From assembly GCA_944323275.1 (NCBI GenBank), contig CALUSA010000015.1:1-34359 (forward strand): DNA of 34,359 nt, written 5' to 3'. Shown one piece after another: positions 17,023 to 25,485 of this stretch (position 1 is the stretch's first letter; each line of letters starts with the position of its first letter). The stretch comes from Candidatus Gastranaerophilales bacterium (GTDB lineage Bacteria; Cyanobacteriota; Vampirovibrionia; Gastranaerophilales; Gastranaerophilaceae). The notes below the pieces were generated by a model, which was given only the letters and a program-made list of their open reading frames with translations, did not search any database and was not told the DNA's origin. The translations under genes were made by a program, and so were the position numbers.

Positions 17023-17751
17023 ATGATATATATAGATAACAGATTTAATGTAACTGATAAAAATATTAAAACAGTTTCTTTCGGAAAAATTAAAAAAACT
17101 GCAGAGGTTTCGGTTCCGCTAAAATCCCTTTCTGAGCCCGGGGATATTGAAAATTTAAAATTTAAAAATCATATAAAGTTTGTATATAATCACATTTGCA
17201 ATCAAATTAATTTGAACGAACAAATCAGACCTAAATTAGAATTTACAACAATGGGAGTCGGAGCTGCCGGTGGATTTGATAATTTAGAGGGTAAAATTTT
17301 TTTTGATGATAAATTTTTAAAGCAGCTATCGGATAAGACTATTGTTTTTGCAATAAGACATGAACTTCAACACGTAAAACAATTTCATAATATGGTGAGT
17401 ATGCTCGGGATTAAAAAATTTGTGAAACTGATGGCTTGCAAGGATGAAAATTGTTCGGAAAATAAATCTCTTAATTTTGAAAAAATCAATATTGAATACT
17501 ATCGCAAAGTTGAGCGAGTACTGGGCAAAATTAATAAAGATTCTCCGGAAGGTGTTCTCACTCAAAAATATATTGATGCATATAAAAAATATCCTGATTT
17601 AATTAAACTTTGGCAAAGGACAGATATATGCATGGTTAAAAAGATATGTATTTTAGCAAAAGAATTGATTTGTAACTACAAATTTAATTTTTTAGAAGTT
17701 GATGCCAATAAAGCTGCAAAAATATTTTTGAAGACTTTTAAAACAGTGTAG
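17023..17751 (+). CDS. Putative HExxH zinc metallopeptidase (242 aa)
   Basis: A soluble 242-residue protein with FAIRHELQHVKQF, a HExxH zinc motif at H113-E114-H117. About 110 residues later LEVDANKAAKIF (E225-D227-A228) resembles the third-ligand helix of gluzincin peptidases (E-x-D-A-x2-A). The N-terminus carries VSFGK, similar to the FKG-type motif of other orphans here. There is no signal peptide. It has no Shine-Dalgarno but a TATAAT 8 nt upstream. It follows the tRNA-Phe array and stands alone. A peptidase role is inferred from the motif only; the family is not identified. Confidence 0.75.
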   Translation: MIYIDNRFNVTDKNIKTVSFGKIKKTAEVSVPLKSLSEPGDIENLKFKNHIKFVYNHICNQINLNEQIRPKLEFTTMGVGAAGGFDNLEGKIFFDDKFLKQLSDKTIVFAIRHELQHVKQFHNMVSMLGIKKFVKLMACKDENCSENKSLNFEKINIEYYRKVERVLGKINKDSPEGVLTQKYIDAYKKYPDLIKLWQRTDICMVKKICILAKELICNYKFNFLEVDANKAAKIFLKTFKTV

Positions 17752-17949
17752 GGTGCATTGCAGCCTGTAGGTTGTATGGTAAATCCGTGATTTAGCGAAA
17801 AAAACGCAAATTAATACTTACATTATTTGTGATAACAATGGTTGTTTGTAATAAAAGTTTACATAAACAATAATATCAAGGCAATTATGGAGATAGCTAC
17901 GCTTTTAATAAAATATAGGTAAGTAGGTAAAATGTTAGGAAGGAATATT

Positions 17950-19236
17950 ATGGTTGCAATAAATCCTGAAAATGTTCAAAGTGTGCTAAAATCAGCAGAA
18001 AATGTTTTGAAAAAGAAAACCCTTGGCGGTTTTTCAGCGGAAAGTACACAGGAAGCCTTAAAAAAAGTGGCAGACGGGGTAAAAGAATTGGCGGATAATG
18101 CAGTGGGAGCTGTTCAAAAAGAGTTGCAGGCATACAAAAACAAAACAGCACAGGAAATGGCTGATTTAACCTCACAAAAAGATGCAGTAATTTTAAGTAA
18201 AGATAAACAGATTGCAGAAATTAAAGAAGAAGCCGCACAACAGCTAAAAGCCGTAAAAGCTGCCAAAGCCGTTAAAACAGGTAAAGCCAGAACACTTCCA
18301 AACGGTAATACGGAAACAGTAAAAGTTAATAAAAACGGTGCAAGAATGACTACAGAAACTACACCCGAAGGTAAAAAAATTAACGTTACTGTAGAAACAA
18401 TAGACGGAGATATTCGCAAAACCAAGTACGATGCGCAAACAGGCAAACCTGTCCAAACATTTACCAATGTTAACGGTGATAAAGTTTTGAATTATTCGGA
18501 CGGTAAATTGGAAAAAGCAGCAGATGTAAATATCAAAAAAACAAAACCGCAAAAGCCGGAACTTATCTCTGACAAAGTTATTAGAGAAGAATCCACTGTG
18601 CAGACAATCAAAAAGTCATATTCTGACGGCTCGTATGAAACATTCGAATACGTGCCAATGTACGGCAAAGTTTACTCAGGAGAAAAGTTTAACGCACAGG
18701 GACAGAAAACTGAATATTTTAAGAAAAATTCCTTTAAGGATAAAGAAATGACAGAAACAGTTAAATTAAATCCTCAAACAGGTAAAAAATCAGAATATTA
18801 TCTAAAATCTTCTGATGGATCTTATACACGCATACTTTATAACGATGCAGAAGTTGGGTACAAAAAAATTGAAAAAACACAACAAGGATTAAAACGTATT
18901 ATTACCTGTGATATTGACAAATACGGTAATGTCGACACATACCACCCTAAAATGAAATACATTTACCCGAAAGACTCACCTATTAAGAATACAAAAATAA
19001 AATTGGCACAAAATATCTATGAGTCAACTGAAGAAATAATGAAGATGAAAGACGGTTCAACCGTAGCACTTAAACTAGATGGATTTTACAATCCTTATCA
19101 TGTAACGATTATGCGAAAAGGTCAGGAACCTCAAGTTTTAAACAGAAATGAAGGAGAAGCTTTCCTCGACAAAATCGGCAAAGTCGGATATCGTGAAGAC
19201 CGGAACTATTACAATAACATTATTGTGAATCAATAA
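17950..19236 (+). CDS. Orphan repeat-rich protein (428 aa)
   Basis: The start is set at the ATG at 17950, behind AGGAAGGA; an in-frame ATG six codons earlier lacks a ribosome site. Residues 1-110 are helical and Ala/Lys-rich, probably an amphipathic coiled coil. Residues from about 115 to the end are beta-rich, with loosely repeated units of the kind (N/D)G-x-(T/Y)-x-T/K and YD-x-x-TGKP, like YD- or MORN-type repeats of surface proteins. There is no signal peptide or membrane segment. It carries a strong terminator. The - strand protein at 25735-26376 has a similar beta-rich DG-repeat style. Function is unknown. Confidence 0.82.
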   Translation: MVAINPENVQSVLKSAENVLKKKTLGGFSAESTQEALKKVADGVKELADNAVGAVQKELQAYKNKTAQEMADLTSQKDAVILSKDKQIAEIKEEAAQQLKAVKAAKAVKTGKARTLPNGNTETVKVNKNGARMTTETTPEGKKINVTVETIDGDIRKTKYDAQTGKPVQTFTNVNGDKVLNYSDGKLEKAADVNIKKTKPQKPELISDKVIREESTVQTIKKSYSDGSYETFEYVPMYGKVYSGEKFNAQGQKTEYFKKNSFKDKEMTETVKLNPQTGKKSEYYLKSSDGSYTRILYNDAEVGYKKIEKTQQGLKRIITCDIDKYGNVDTYHPKMKYIYPKDSPIKNTKIKLAQNIYESTEEIMKMKDGSTVALKLDGFYNPYHVTIMRKGQEPQVLNRNEGEAFLDKIGKVGYREDRNYYNNIIVNQ

Positions 19237-19242
19237 AAACCA

Positions 19243-19270
19243 AAAGAGGAACCGATTGGTTCCTCTTTTT
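19243..19270 (+). terminator. Strong intrinsic terminator
   Basis: A perfect 11-bp stem (19243-19253 with 19258-19268) with loop GATT, followed by T residues, just after the repeat-rich protein gene. Confidence 0.92.
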
Positions 19271-19444
19271 CTATAATGGCTTACCCGCAGATTTTGAATC
19301 GCACACCATTATAAATTATGAATAATGAATACGAAGGTGTTAAAAAATAATCTTTTAAAAAAAGTAAATATTATTCTGATAAACAACCCAATTTTTCTTA
19401 TTTTTCGATATATTTATAAAAGTATCAGGTCTGTTGGAGTTTAT

Positions 19445-19969
19445 ATGGAAAAAGCAATTTTAAGCAAAAAATTTTTATCTGTTCTGATAATCGGGATTTT
19501 GTTAATCAGTTCTTGTTTTAGTGCAGAGTGTTTTGCCGCAAACAAAGGTCATCACAACAAAAAGAAACCGTTTTTTGAGCGTGTATTTAAACGTAATAAC
19601 AATGCCCAAAAGCCGGCAAATCACAAAAAAGCCCCTGTAAAAAAACATACGATAAAAAAACACAAACAGGAACACAAATGGGTCGGCTGGCACAAAGACA
19701 AGCCTGCCGCAAAAAAACACAAGCAAAGCAAAAAACAAATTAAATGGTTCCAAAAAAATAAAAAACAATCTGTAAAAAATCACAAACAGGAACACAAATG
19801 GGTCGGCTGGTGCAAAGACAAGCCTGCCGCAAAAAAACACAAGCAAAACAAAAAACAAATTAAATGGCTTCCAAAAAAGAAAAAACACACAGTAAAAAAA
19901 CAGCCTAAAAAGTCCAAGAAATTCTTTAACTTCAAAAAAAGAAAAAACAGCCCACGCAGACATAGCTAA
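19445..19969 (+). CDS. Exported, extremely basic Lys/His/Trp repeat protein (174 aa)
   Basis: The start at 19445 is chosen because GGAG lies 6 nt before it and a signal peptide begins there; the frame also extends 40 codons upstream with no ribosome site. The N-terminus is KAILSKKF, then LSVLIIGILLIS, then SSCFSAECFA-AN. It could be cut after CFA, or lipidated at Cys24 (ISSC). The mature part is very basic. It holds two 40-residue repeats (bases 19661 and 19781) with HKQEHKWVGW and KKHKQxKKQIKW. No fold is recognised. An envelope or cell-wall anion-binding role, nucleic acid binding or antimicrobial action are all possible. The next gene follows closely. Confidence 0.72.
   Translation: MEKAILSKKFLSVLIIGILLISSCFSAECFAANKGHHNKKKPFFERVFKRNNNAQKPANHKKAPVKKHTIKKHKQEHKWVGWHKDKPAAKKHKQSKKQIKWFQKNKKQSVKNHKQEHKWVGWCKDKPAAKKHKQNKKQIKWLPKKKKHTVKKQPKKSKKFFNFKKRKNSPRRHS
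19661..19867 (+). repeat. 120-bp in-frame repeat within the basic exported protein
   Basis: About 87 bp starting at 19661 recur at 19781 with few changes. The 40-codon period keeps the frame. Confidence 0.88.
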
Positions 19970-20006
19970 TGTGATAAAAAAATCGCAGAGTATTAAGGAA
20001 GGCACA

Positions 20007-20588
20007 ATGAAAAAGCTAATTTTACTTCTGACAATGATAAGTCTAATCCAATTCCCGGTGATTGCCGCAGCAGACCACCCGCCAATATTTCAAATCGGAG
20101 TTGAACAAGATACAGAAGTAAAAGCAATGCCACCAAAAGATGTACTTGTTTCTGCCGATATAGAAAAAGCTTTAAAAAGCTATTTAACCAACAGTCTGGA
20201 TTTTCCTGACGACTGTATCATTACTTTCGGATTTTATTACAATAAAAAAGGAGTTATCGGCGATATCATAACAACAGCAGTAAAAGAAAACTCAAAAGAC
20301 GATAATTATCAGACAATGTACGGGGATTTTATGCTGGAACCTGCTGCCGGCAGGGTATATGCAGGCAAATATTCCTATCTGAAAAACGGGGCTTCCCAAA
20401 GTAATTACTCTATGATGCCTGCTAAAGATGCAATGTGCGGAGAATTTTTAGTAAAGCTTTATGATGCAATAAAACGGCTGGGTAAAACTCATACAAAAGG
20501 TATTTCCGTTAAAGCAAATGACGGCTCTTACAAACATGTCCAGGGATTGTATTCCAACAGTGTTTTATACATATATCTCGCTAAATAA
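20007..20588 (+). CDS. Exported hypothetical protein (193 aa)
   Basis: The start at 20007 has AAGGAAGG just upstream and opens a typical signal peptide (MKKLILLLTMISLIQFPVIAA, probable cut near A20-A22); an earlier in-frame ATG does not. The mature protein is mixed alpha/beta, with DCIITFGFYYNKKGVIGDI and a C-terminal VLYIYLAK strand. It resembles the small periplasmic beta-rich domains seen in TonB-C-like proteins, but this is only a visual impression. It lies 37 bp after the basic repeat protein and is probably co-transcribed. Confidence 0.78.
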   Translation: MKKLILLLTMISLIQFPVIAAADHPPIFQIGVEQDTEVKAMPPKDVLVSADIEKALKSYLTNSLDFPDDCIITFGFYYNKKGVIGDIITTAVKENSKDDNYQTMYGDFMLEPAAGRVYAGKYSYLKNGASQSNYSMMPAKDAMCGEFLVKLYDAIKRLGKTHTKGISVKANDGSYKHVQGLYSNSVLYIYLAK

Positions 20589-20635
20589 AGTCATTCGACA
20601 CTTATCACAGCGGGTTACAAATCACATCGCCAAAA

Positions 20636-21016
20636 CTAATACAGCCACATTATTAAAAGTTTTCTGCCAAAGAGCATAAGTCCGATTAAGATACTTGTCA
20701 TTGCGGCAATAAGCACGACACCAGCGGACAAATCCTTTGCCATTTTAACCATTTTTGAATACTTGTTTTTATACAAAGCATCAAGCGCAAACTCTATAAC
20801 AGAATTAAACAATTCAGCAGTTATAACAAAACTTATTGATAAAATCAAAACGCAATACTCGATGCATTTAAAATTCAGAATAATTCCGCCGACAATCGCC
20901 AGAAAACCAATCAAAAGGTGAAATCTGTAATTTCTCTGCGACTTGTATGCAACACTGAGCCCCTGCAGCGCATAGGACAAACTTTTCTTATAACCGCTTG
21001 ATGTAAATTTTGACAT
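20636..21016 (-). CDS. dgkA: Diacylglycerol/undecaprenol kinase (DgkA family)
   Basis: A small integral membrane kinase of 126 residues with a short N-terminal cytosolic part and three membrane helices (about 34-48, 52-68, 96-116). The family signature is AELFNSVIEFALD (67-79), with catalytic Glu68 and Glu75, followed by KMAKDLSAGVVL. In Gram-positive relatives this form phosphorylates undecaprenol. It lies 8 bp after ybeY and is surely co-transcribed. The order pgpH-ybeY-dgkA is also seen in Bacillus. Its ribosome site is weak, consistent with coupling. Confidence 0.93.
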   Translation of the reverse strand: MSKFTSSGYKKSLSYALQGLSVAYKSQRNYRFHLLIGFLAIVGGIILNFKCIEYCVLILSISFVITAELFNSVIEFALDALYKNKYSKMVKMAKDLSAGVVLIAAMTSILIGLMLFGRKLLIMWLY

Positions 21017-21024
21017 AGTTTTTA

Positions 21025-21552
21025 TTACTCTTTACAGGAACAAATCATTTTTTGCTGGATATTCCACATTTGAGCAAGTGTTTCTTCATCCTGATGGTCA
21101 TACCCTAACAGATGTAGTATACCATGAGCAATTAAAAAATATAATTCTTTATTAAAAGAGTTGTTACCATGCTGCTGTTCAGTTGATTGTAAAAGAGTTC
21201 GGTCGAGCGAAATTATTATCTCTCCAAGATTTATTTCATTATCAAAAATAAACCGCTCATCTTCACTGCTGTCAGCAAATATGGCAAAGGTTATAACATC
21301 TGTCGGCGCATCTTTTTTGCGGTATTCACGGTTAATTTCGTGTATTTTTTCGTCAGTACAAAGTACTATATCAAAATACAAAAGTTTAAAATCATAACCG
21401 CTCAAACATGAGTTTTCCACCCACTGTTTATTTTCCAAAAAAGTATTGACCATTGCCACTGCATCGGTTGTAATTTGAGGCAAATCCAAAGTTTGAGAAA
21501 AAGTTTCATAAGTATTTTCTATAAAAATGTTAATTTCTTTAGTTTTACTCAT
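21025..21552 (-). CDS. ybeY: Endoribonuclease YbeY (rRNA maturation factor)
   Basis: A 175-residue metal-dependent RNase involved in 16S rRNA 3' processing and ribosome quality control. The zinc motif is HGILHLLGYDH, with His143, His147 and His153. The upstream segment YRKKDAPTDVITF matches the family. Its start overlaps the end of pgpH by 8 bp, so the two are translationally coupled, and dgkA follows at once. All metal ligands are present. Confidence 0.96.
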   Translation of the reverse strand: MSKTKEINIFIENTYETFSQTLDLPQITTDAVAMVNTFLENKQWVENSCLSGYDFKLLYFDIVLCTDEKIHEINREYRKKDAPTDVITFAIFADSSEDERFIFDNEINLGEIIISLDRTLLQSTEQQHGNNSFNKELYFLIAHGILHLLGYDHQDEETLAQMWNIQQKMICSCKE

Positions 21553-23812
21553 TGTTGTTACTTGTATCTTTTTCGCTTTCAGAGTTTTCAGCTTCTTCTT
21601 TCAGTGCAATTTCTTCGGTCTTTTGCAAATGTTTTTGTATTTTCTTTTCGATTTTTTCTTCGTCGTCCGTATTTATTTTATCCGGTGCAACAAATTTCTT
21701 TTTGAGTGCCTTTTCTTCAAGCTCCTGAATAATATTTTCGTGATATTTGATTCTCTGGTGGTGTGCGGCACGAAGGTTTTTGCTAAACACTGACGCTATT
21801 GTTTTCAAATCTTTAAGCGTTAACGGACTGTCAGAAAGCTGCCCGTCATTAAGCTTTGTCTGAATAATTTTGTTAATCATCGAGTCAAGTTCTTCCTGCG
21901 AATGGTCTTTGAGTGTTCTTGCAGCGGACTCAACAGAATCGGCAATCATCAGTATTGCGGTTTCTTTCATATTTGGACGTGGACCGGTATAGCGGAATTG
22001 TTCCTCAGTTACCTTATCTTCGCCTTCTTCGAGCTTTGCCTGATTATAAAAATAACTTGCGACCGAGTCACCGTGGTGCTGAATTATAAAACTCTGCACT
22101 ATTTGCGGAAGCCCGTACTCTTTTGCCAAATCAATACCGTCTTTAGGGTGTGCGGTAATAACCATTTTGCTTAATCTCGGATTAAGCTTGTGGTGAGGGT
22201 TTTCAATTCCGAAATAAGTCTGGTTTTCTACAAAGAACAAAGGTCTTTTTAACTTGCCGATATCATGATACAACGCCCCGACTCTTGCAAGAACAGGGTT
22301 TGCACCGATTGCTTCGGCTGCAGATTCACAGAGGTTTGCAACCATCAGGCAGTGTGCAAAAGTTCCCGGAGCTTCAAACTGCAGACGTTTTAACAAAGGC
22401 TGGTTATTGTCGCCGAGTTCGGCAAGACCGTAAGGCGTAACAAGTTTAAACAGATTTTCAAACAACGGAATAATGCCGAGTACAATAATACCGCTTAAAA
22501 GTCCGTTCACTGTACCGATTAAGGTATTTGTCCACACAATGGCGGAATCTATCGGGTTGATTGAATTTTCAATTAAAAAGATTATTAAAATAGCAAACAA
22601 CATTGACACACCGACTTCACCGCCGATTTTTATAAGGTCAAATCTGCGGGAGTATCTTATTTTAGAGGTAGCAATAGCTGCTATAATACAAACAATTATA
22701 AATACGGAAGCGGGTTGTATGGGAATTTGTTCGGACAGAGAGATTACAGTAATCAAAATAATTGTCGCTATTACAGAAACTCTCGGATTGGTTACGACAG
22801 CCAGAAGCACCGCTATTGCAGGAAACGGCAAAAAGTAAAAAGATGAACCGGTAGGCAAAACTGTTGCAAGCCCCGCCATCAATACCGCCAGTATAGCCAG
22901 TACGGACAAATAGTTTTTTGTAACATACTGCTTTTCATAATACATAAGGTAATAAATAAGAGTTAACACACCCATTGAAACAAGTGCGATTATCCCTACA
23001 ACGCCTTTTGGATTAAGTTCAAGTATATTGTATCCGGCTTTTTGCAGAGCATCTTTTTTTACTCTTGTTACAGGCTCGCCGGCAAAAACGATTCTGTCGC
23101 CTTTTTCAAATTTAACAACCGTCGGTGCTACCGAGTTTATTGCATTTCTTTTAGCAAGCTCAGTTGCAGTTTCATCAAACACCATGTTAGGGACTATAAC
23201 CTGTTCAAGCAGTGCAGAAATAACTCTTATTTCCCCTTTTGAGGTTTCAAAGTGAGAGTTTCTCAATATCATGGTATTGAGATTATTTTTTTCAAAATCT
23301 TTTTCTGTAACACCCTGATTCAAAACATTACCGAGGGTCTTTTTTGCTTTAGATAACGTACTTTGCAGGTGTGCATCCGAGGAATTTATCAAATAATTCA
23401 ACACAAAATCACGGTTATAATCGCCGTCAAAGTCAAAAAGAAGCATCATATCTTCTTTTTTCTGGTTATACGTAACCTCTTTGGCTCTAACTGTTTCTAT
23501 TGCTTTGACAAGTGTGGCAAAATTGTTTTTTATGTAAGTATCTTCTGCAGGAGTCAGTATAGGCTCAACTTTTTGTGCAATTTCTTTTTTATTTTGTTCG
23601 GTTTTAAAAGTATCAACAACTTTTATTGTTTTAGGTGCAATAATCTCCTTTTTGCTGGTGCCGTCATCGGCAATAATGCTTTGAAAAAGGTAATACCTTG
23701 CACCCAGAGTCGCAGTCATCAACAGAACAAACAGCACAAACGCAACCAAGTTTATAACTTTTGAAGACGTAAATGTGTCTGCTAAAAGATTCATAATTTC
23801 AATTTTTTTCAT
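21545..23812 (-). CDS. pgpH: PgpH-type 7TM-HD cyclic-di-AMP phosphodiesterase
   Basis: 755 residues from the chosen ATG at 23812. The frame extends 44 codons further, but a promoter lies inside that extension. Order: one N-terminal membrane helix (about 19-43), an extracytoplasmic 7TMR-HDED-like domain (45-270), then about seven membrane helices (272-450). A cytosolic HD domain follows (His487, His516-Asp517 in YHDIGK, His555, His579-His580, Asp625), and a charged acidic tail (700-755). Known PgpH enzymes cleave c-di-AMP to pApA. The HD residues are intact, so it is probably active. It heads the operon with ybeY and dgkA, as in Bacillus. There is no diadenylate cyclase in the window. Confidence 0.93.
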   Translation of the reverse strand: MKKIEIMNLLADTFTSSKVINLVAFVLFVLLMTATLGARYYLFQSIIADDGTSKKEIIAPKTIKVVDTFKTEQNKKEIAQKVEPILTPAEDTYIKNNFATLVKAIETVRAKEVTYNQKKEDMMLLFDFDGDYNRDFVLNYLINSSDAHLQSTLSKAKKTLGNVLNQGVTEKDFEKNNLNTMILRNSHFETSKGEIRVISALLEQVIVPNMVFDETATELAKRNAINSVAPTVVKFEKGDRIVFAGEPVTRVKKDALQKAGYNILELNPKGVVGIIALVSMGVLTLIYYLMYYEKQYVTKNYLSVLAILAVLMAGLATVLPTGSSFYFLPFPAIAVLLAVVTNPRVSVIATIILITVISLSEQIPIQPASVFIIVCIIAAIATSKIRYSRRFDLIKIGGEVGVSMLFAILIIFLIENSINPIDSAIVWTNTLIGTVNGLLSGIIVLGIIPLFENLFKLVTPYGLAELGDNNQPLLKRLQFEAPGTFAHCLMVANLCESAAEAIGANPVLARVGALYHDIGKLKRPLFFVENQTYFGIENPHHKLNPRLSKMVITAHPKDGIDLAKEYGLPQIVQSFIIQHHGDSVASYFYNQAKLEEGEDKVTEEQFRYTGPRPNMKETAILMIADSVESAARTLKDHSQEELDSMINKIIQTKLNDGQLSDSPLTLKDLKTIASVFSKNLRAAHHQRIKYHENIIQELEEKALKKKFVAPDKINTDDEEKIEKKIQKHLQKTEEIALKEEAENSESEKDTSNNNE

Positions 23813-23849
23813 ATTTAATAAATTCTCATAATATTTTTTTATTAAAGAT

Positions 23850-23877
23850 ATTTTAATACTTATAATAATATTTGCAA
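23850..23877 (-). promoter_or_regulatory. Promoter of the pgpH-ybeY-dgkA operon
   Basis: On the - strand: TTGCAA (23877-23872), a 16-bp spacer and TAAAAT (23855-23850). The transcript would start about 30 nt before the ATG at 23812, which supports that start over the longer frame. The rest of 23813-24122 holds only the dut promoter. Confidence 0.5.
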
Positions 23878-24086
23878 TCCTTCCATAGGAGGAACACAAT
23901 AACATATACGCCTGAAACGCAACCAACGGGCAGGACATTATCAAAATTGTTAGTTATTAAAATTCGATTATAGCTTTATTTCCCCTCCTTCTTTGGCGCA
24001 AAGAACAAGGTTCGCTCAGACAATTTCCGGCTGCGATTTTGGATTCATCAACGCAACCCATATAAAAAATTCCGGCTGCTTAATCA

Positions 24087-24115
24087 TTGTCAAAAGTATC
24101 AAGATACACTATAAT
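24087..24115 (+). promoter_or_regulatory. dut: Consensus promoter giving a leaderless dut mRNA
   Basis: TTGTCA (24087-24092), exactly 17 bp, then a perfect TATAAT (24110-24115). Only 7 nt separate the -10 box from the dut ATG at 24123, so the predicted first base of the mRNA is at or next to the start codon. Confidence 0.75.
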
Positions 24116-24122
24116 ATACAGA

Positions 24123-24590
24123 ATGGAAAAAGTAATTGTAAAATTTCAAAAACTGGATGAAAACGTCAAGCTTCCCTGTTACCAAACAGAGGGGGCTGCA
24201 GGTATGGATTTATGTGCATTTTTAAAAGAGCCTGTTACCTTACAGCCTCTTGAACGCCAGCTTATACCAACCGGTTTAAAAATGGAGCTTCCGGCAGGTT
24301 ACGAGGCACAAATCCGCCCACGTTCCGGCATGGCAATAAAACACGGCATCACTCTTGTTAATTGCGTCGGAACTATCGATGAAGATTACAGGGGGGAATT
24401 ATGTATTCCCGTTATAAATCTTTCTAACGAGGAATTCACTATTTTAGACGGTGACAGAATTGCACAGATGATTATTTCGCCTGTAACAAAAGCCAATATC
24501 GAAACAGCAGTTGAACTCTCAAATACTCAAAGAGGCGAAGGCGGTTTCGGTTCAACAGGAATAAGCAATGAGCAAACTTGCTGTTTTTGA
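24123..24590 (+). CDS. dut: dUTP diphosphatase
   Basis: Hydrolyses dUTP to dUMP and PPi, keeping uracil out of DNA and feeding dTMP synthesis. It is 155 residues from the chosen ATG, normal for the trimeric enzyme. All five motifs are seen: AGMDL (26-30), PRSGMAIKHG (66-75), GTIDEDYRGE (83-92, catalytic Asp), GDRIAQM (110-116) and the P-loop-like RGEGGFGSTG (137-146). A start 12 codons earlier would lie inside the promoter. There is no Shine-Dalgarno. serB begins within its last 23 bases. Confidence 0.96.
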   Translation: MEKVIVKFQKLDENVKLPCYQTEGAAGMDLCAFLKEPVTLQPLERQLIPTGLKMELPAGYEAQIRPRSGMAIKHGITLVNCVGTIDEDYRGELCIPVINLSNEEFTILDGDRIAQMIISPVTKANIETAVELSNTQRGEGGFGSTGISNEQTCCF

Positions 24591-25200
24591 TTTTGATTCC
24601 ACATTAATGGACGGCGAAACAATAGAAATCATCGCCTCATGCATCGGACTGCAAAAAGAAGTAGCCTGCATAACCAAACGAGCGATGGAAGGAGAGCTGG
24701 ATTTTTTTGACAGTCTGACTTACAGAGTATCCCTGCTTAAAGGAATAAAAGAAGAAAAAGTTAATGAAATCTGCGCAAATCTGCCTTATATGACAGGCGC
24801 AAAAGAAACAATTTCAGAATTGCGAAAAAGAGGATTTAAAGTAGTCTGTTTTTCCGGCGGGTTCAAAAATGCAACAGCTTATGCAAAAAATATTCTGGAA
24901 TATGATGCGGATTTTTCAAACATATTACACACAAAAGACGGCATTTTAACCGGTCAGGTCGGCGGTGAAATGATGTTCTCGGACAGCAAAGGGCAGATGC
25001 TAAAAAAACTGCAGTCACTGCTGGGAATAACGCCTCAAGAAACCATAACAATAGGCGACGGAGCAAATGACCTGAGCATGTTTAAGTATGCGGCAGTGAG
25101 GGTTGCTTTTTGCGCAAAAGAATGTTTGAAAAAAGAAGCTACAATATGTCTTGAACAAAAAGATTTGAGGCTGCTTTTAGATAAATTACCGGCATTTTAA
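24568..25200 (+). CDS. serB: HAD-family phosphoserine phosphatase
   Basis: A 210-residue haloacid dehalogenase phosphatase of the SerB type. Motif I is DFDSTL (nucleophile Asp8, acid/base Asp10). Motif II is FSGGF (Ser96). Lys141 is motif III, and GDGANDLSMF (163-172) is motif IV. The cap contains the RAMEGELDFFDSLTYRV segment typical of SerB. The likely reaction is the last step of serine synthesis from phosphoserine; a related small-molecule phosphatase role cannot be excluded. AGGA lies about 7 nt before the ATG. The 23-bp overlap with dut implies one mRNA. Confidence 0.88.
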   Translation: MSKLAVFDFDSTLMDGETIEIIASCIGLQKEVACITKRAMEGELDFFDSLTYRVSLLKGIKEEKVNEICANLPYMTGAKETISELRKRGFKVVCFSGGFKNATAYAKNILEYDADFSNILHTKDGILTGQVGGEMMFSDSKGQMLKKLQSLLGITPQETITIGDGANDLSMFKYAAVRVAFCAKECLKKEATICLEQKDLRLLLDKLPAF

Positions 25201-25373
25201 CGCCGGCAAATGTGTGCGGTACGGATAATTTCATATAGTCAACAGCCCCCGATAACTTATTGAACGGATGCATAAAACAAGTTCAACCGTCATCTTATAC
25301 ACCAGCACCCAAGGACTCCGTTCAAAAGTTGACTAAATGTCAAATTTTGAATGGAGGAAAGTACATGGGGTCT

Positions 25374-25413
25374 ACCTCTCAGAAACAATACTTAATTGTT
25401 TCTTCGGCAGAGT
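25374..25413 (+). repeat. Hairpin element copy 4
   Basis: ACCTCTCA border, stem AGAAACAAT/ATTGTTTCT (25381-25389 with 25395-25403), TCGGCAGAGT border. It lies inside the candidate structured RNA. Confidence 0.82.
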
Positions 25414-25443
25414 CGTAAAATGCTAGACTCGGTGCCACTCGCT

Positions 25444-25485
25444 ACCTCTCATAAATATGCCACCGGCATATTTATTCGGCAGAGT
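25444..25485 (+). repeat. Hairpin element copy 5
   Basis: ACCTCTCA border, stem ATAAATATGCC/GGCATATTTAT (25451-25461 with 25465-25475) around loop ACC, TCGGCAGAGT border. It is the second copy in the structured RNA. Confidence 0.82.

Noticed and set aside
25354-25362. GAGGAAAGT resembles conserved region I of RNase P RNA, within a roughly 370-nt structured stretch.
   Set aside because: The other universal blocks (such as AGGGTGA, GTAAGAGC and the 3' ACAGAA...CCGGCTTA) are not found in order, so the rnpB call is not supported.
25426-25438. The reverse strand reads GTGGCACCGAGTC, as in the 3' part of the S. pyogenes tracrRNA.
   Set aside because: Only 13 nt match. There is no cas gene or CRISPR array in the window, and the bases lie in a different helix context. 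Probably chance.
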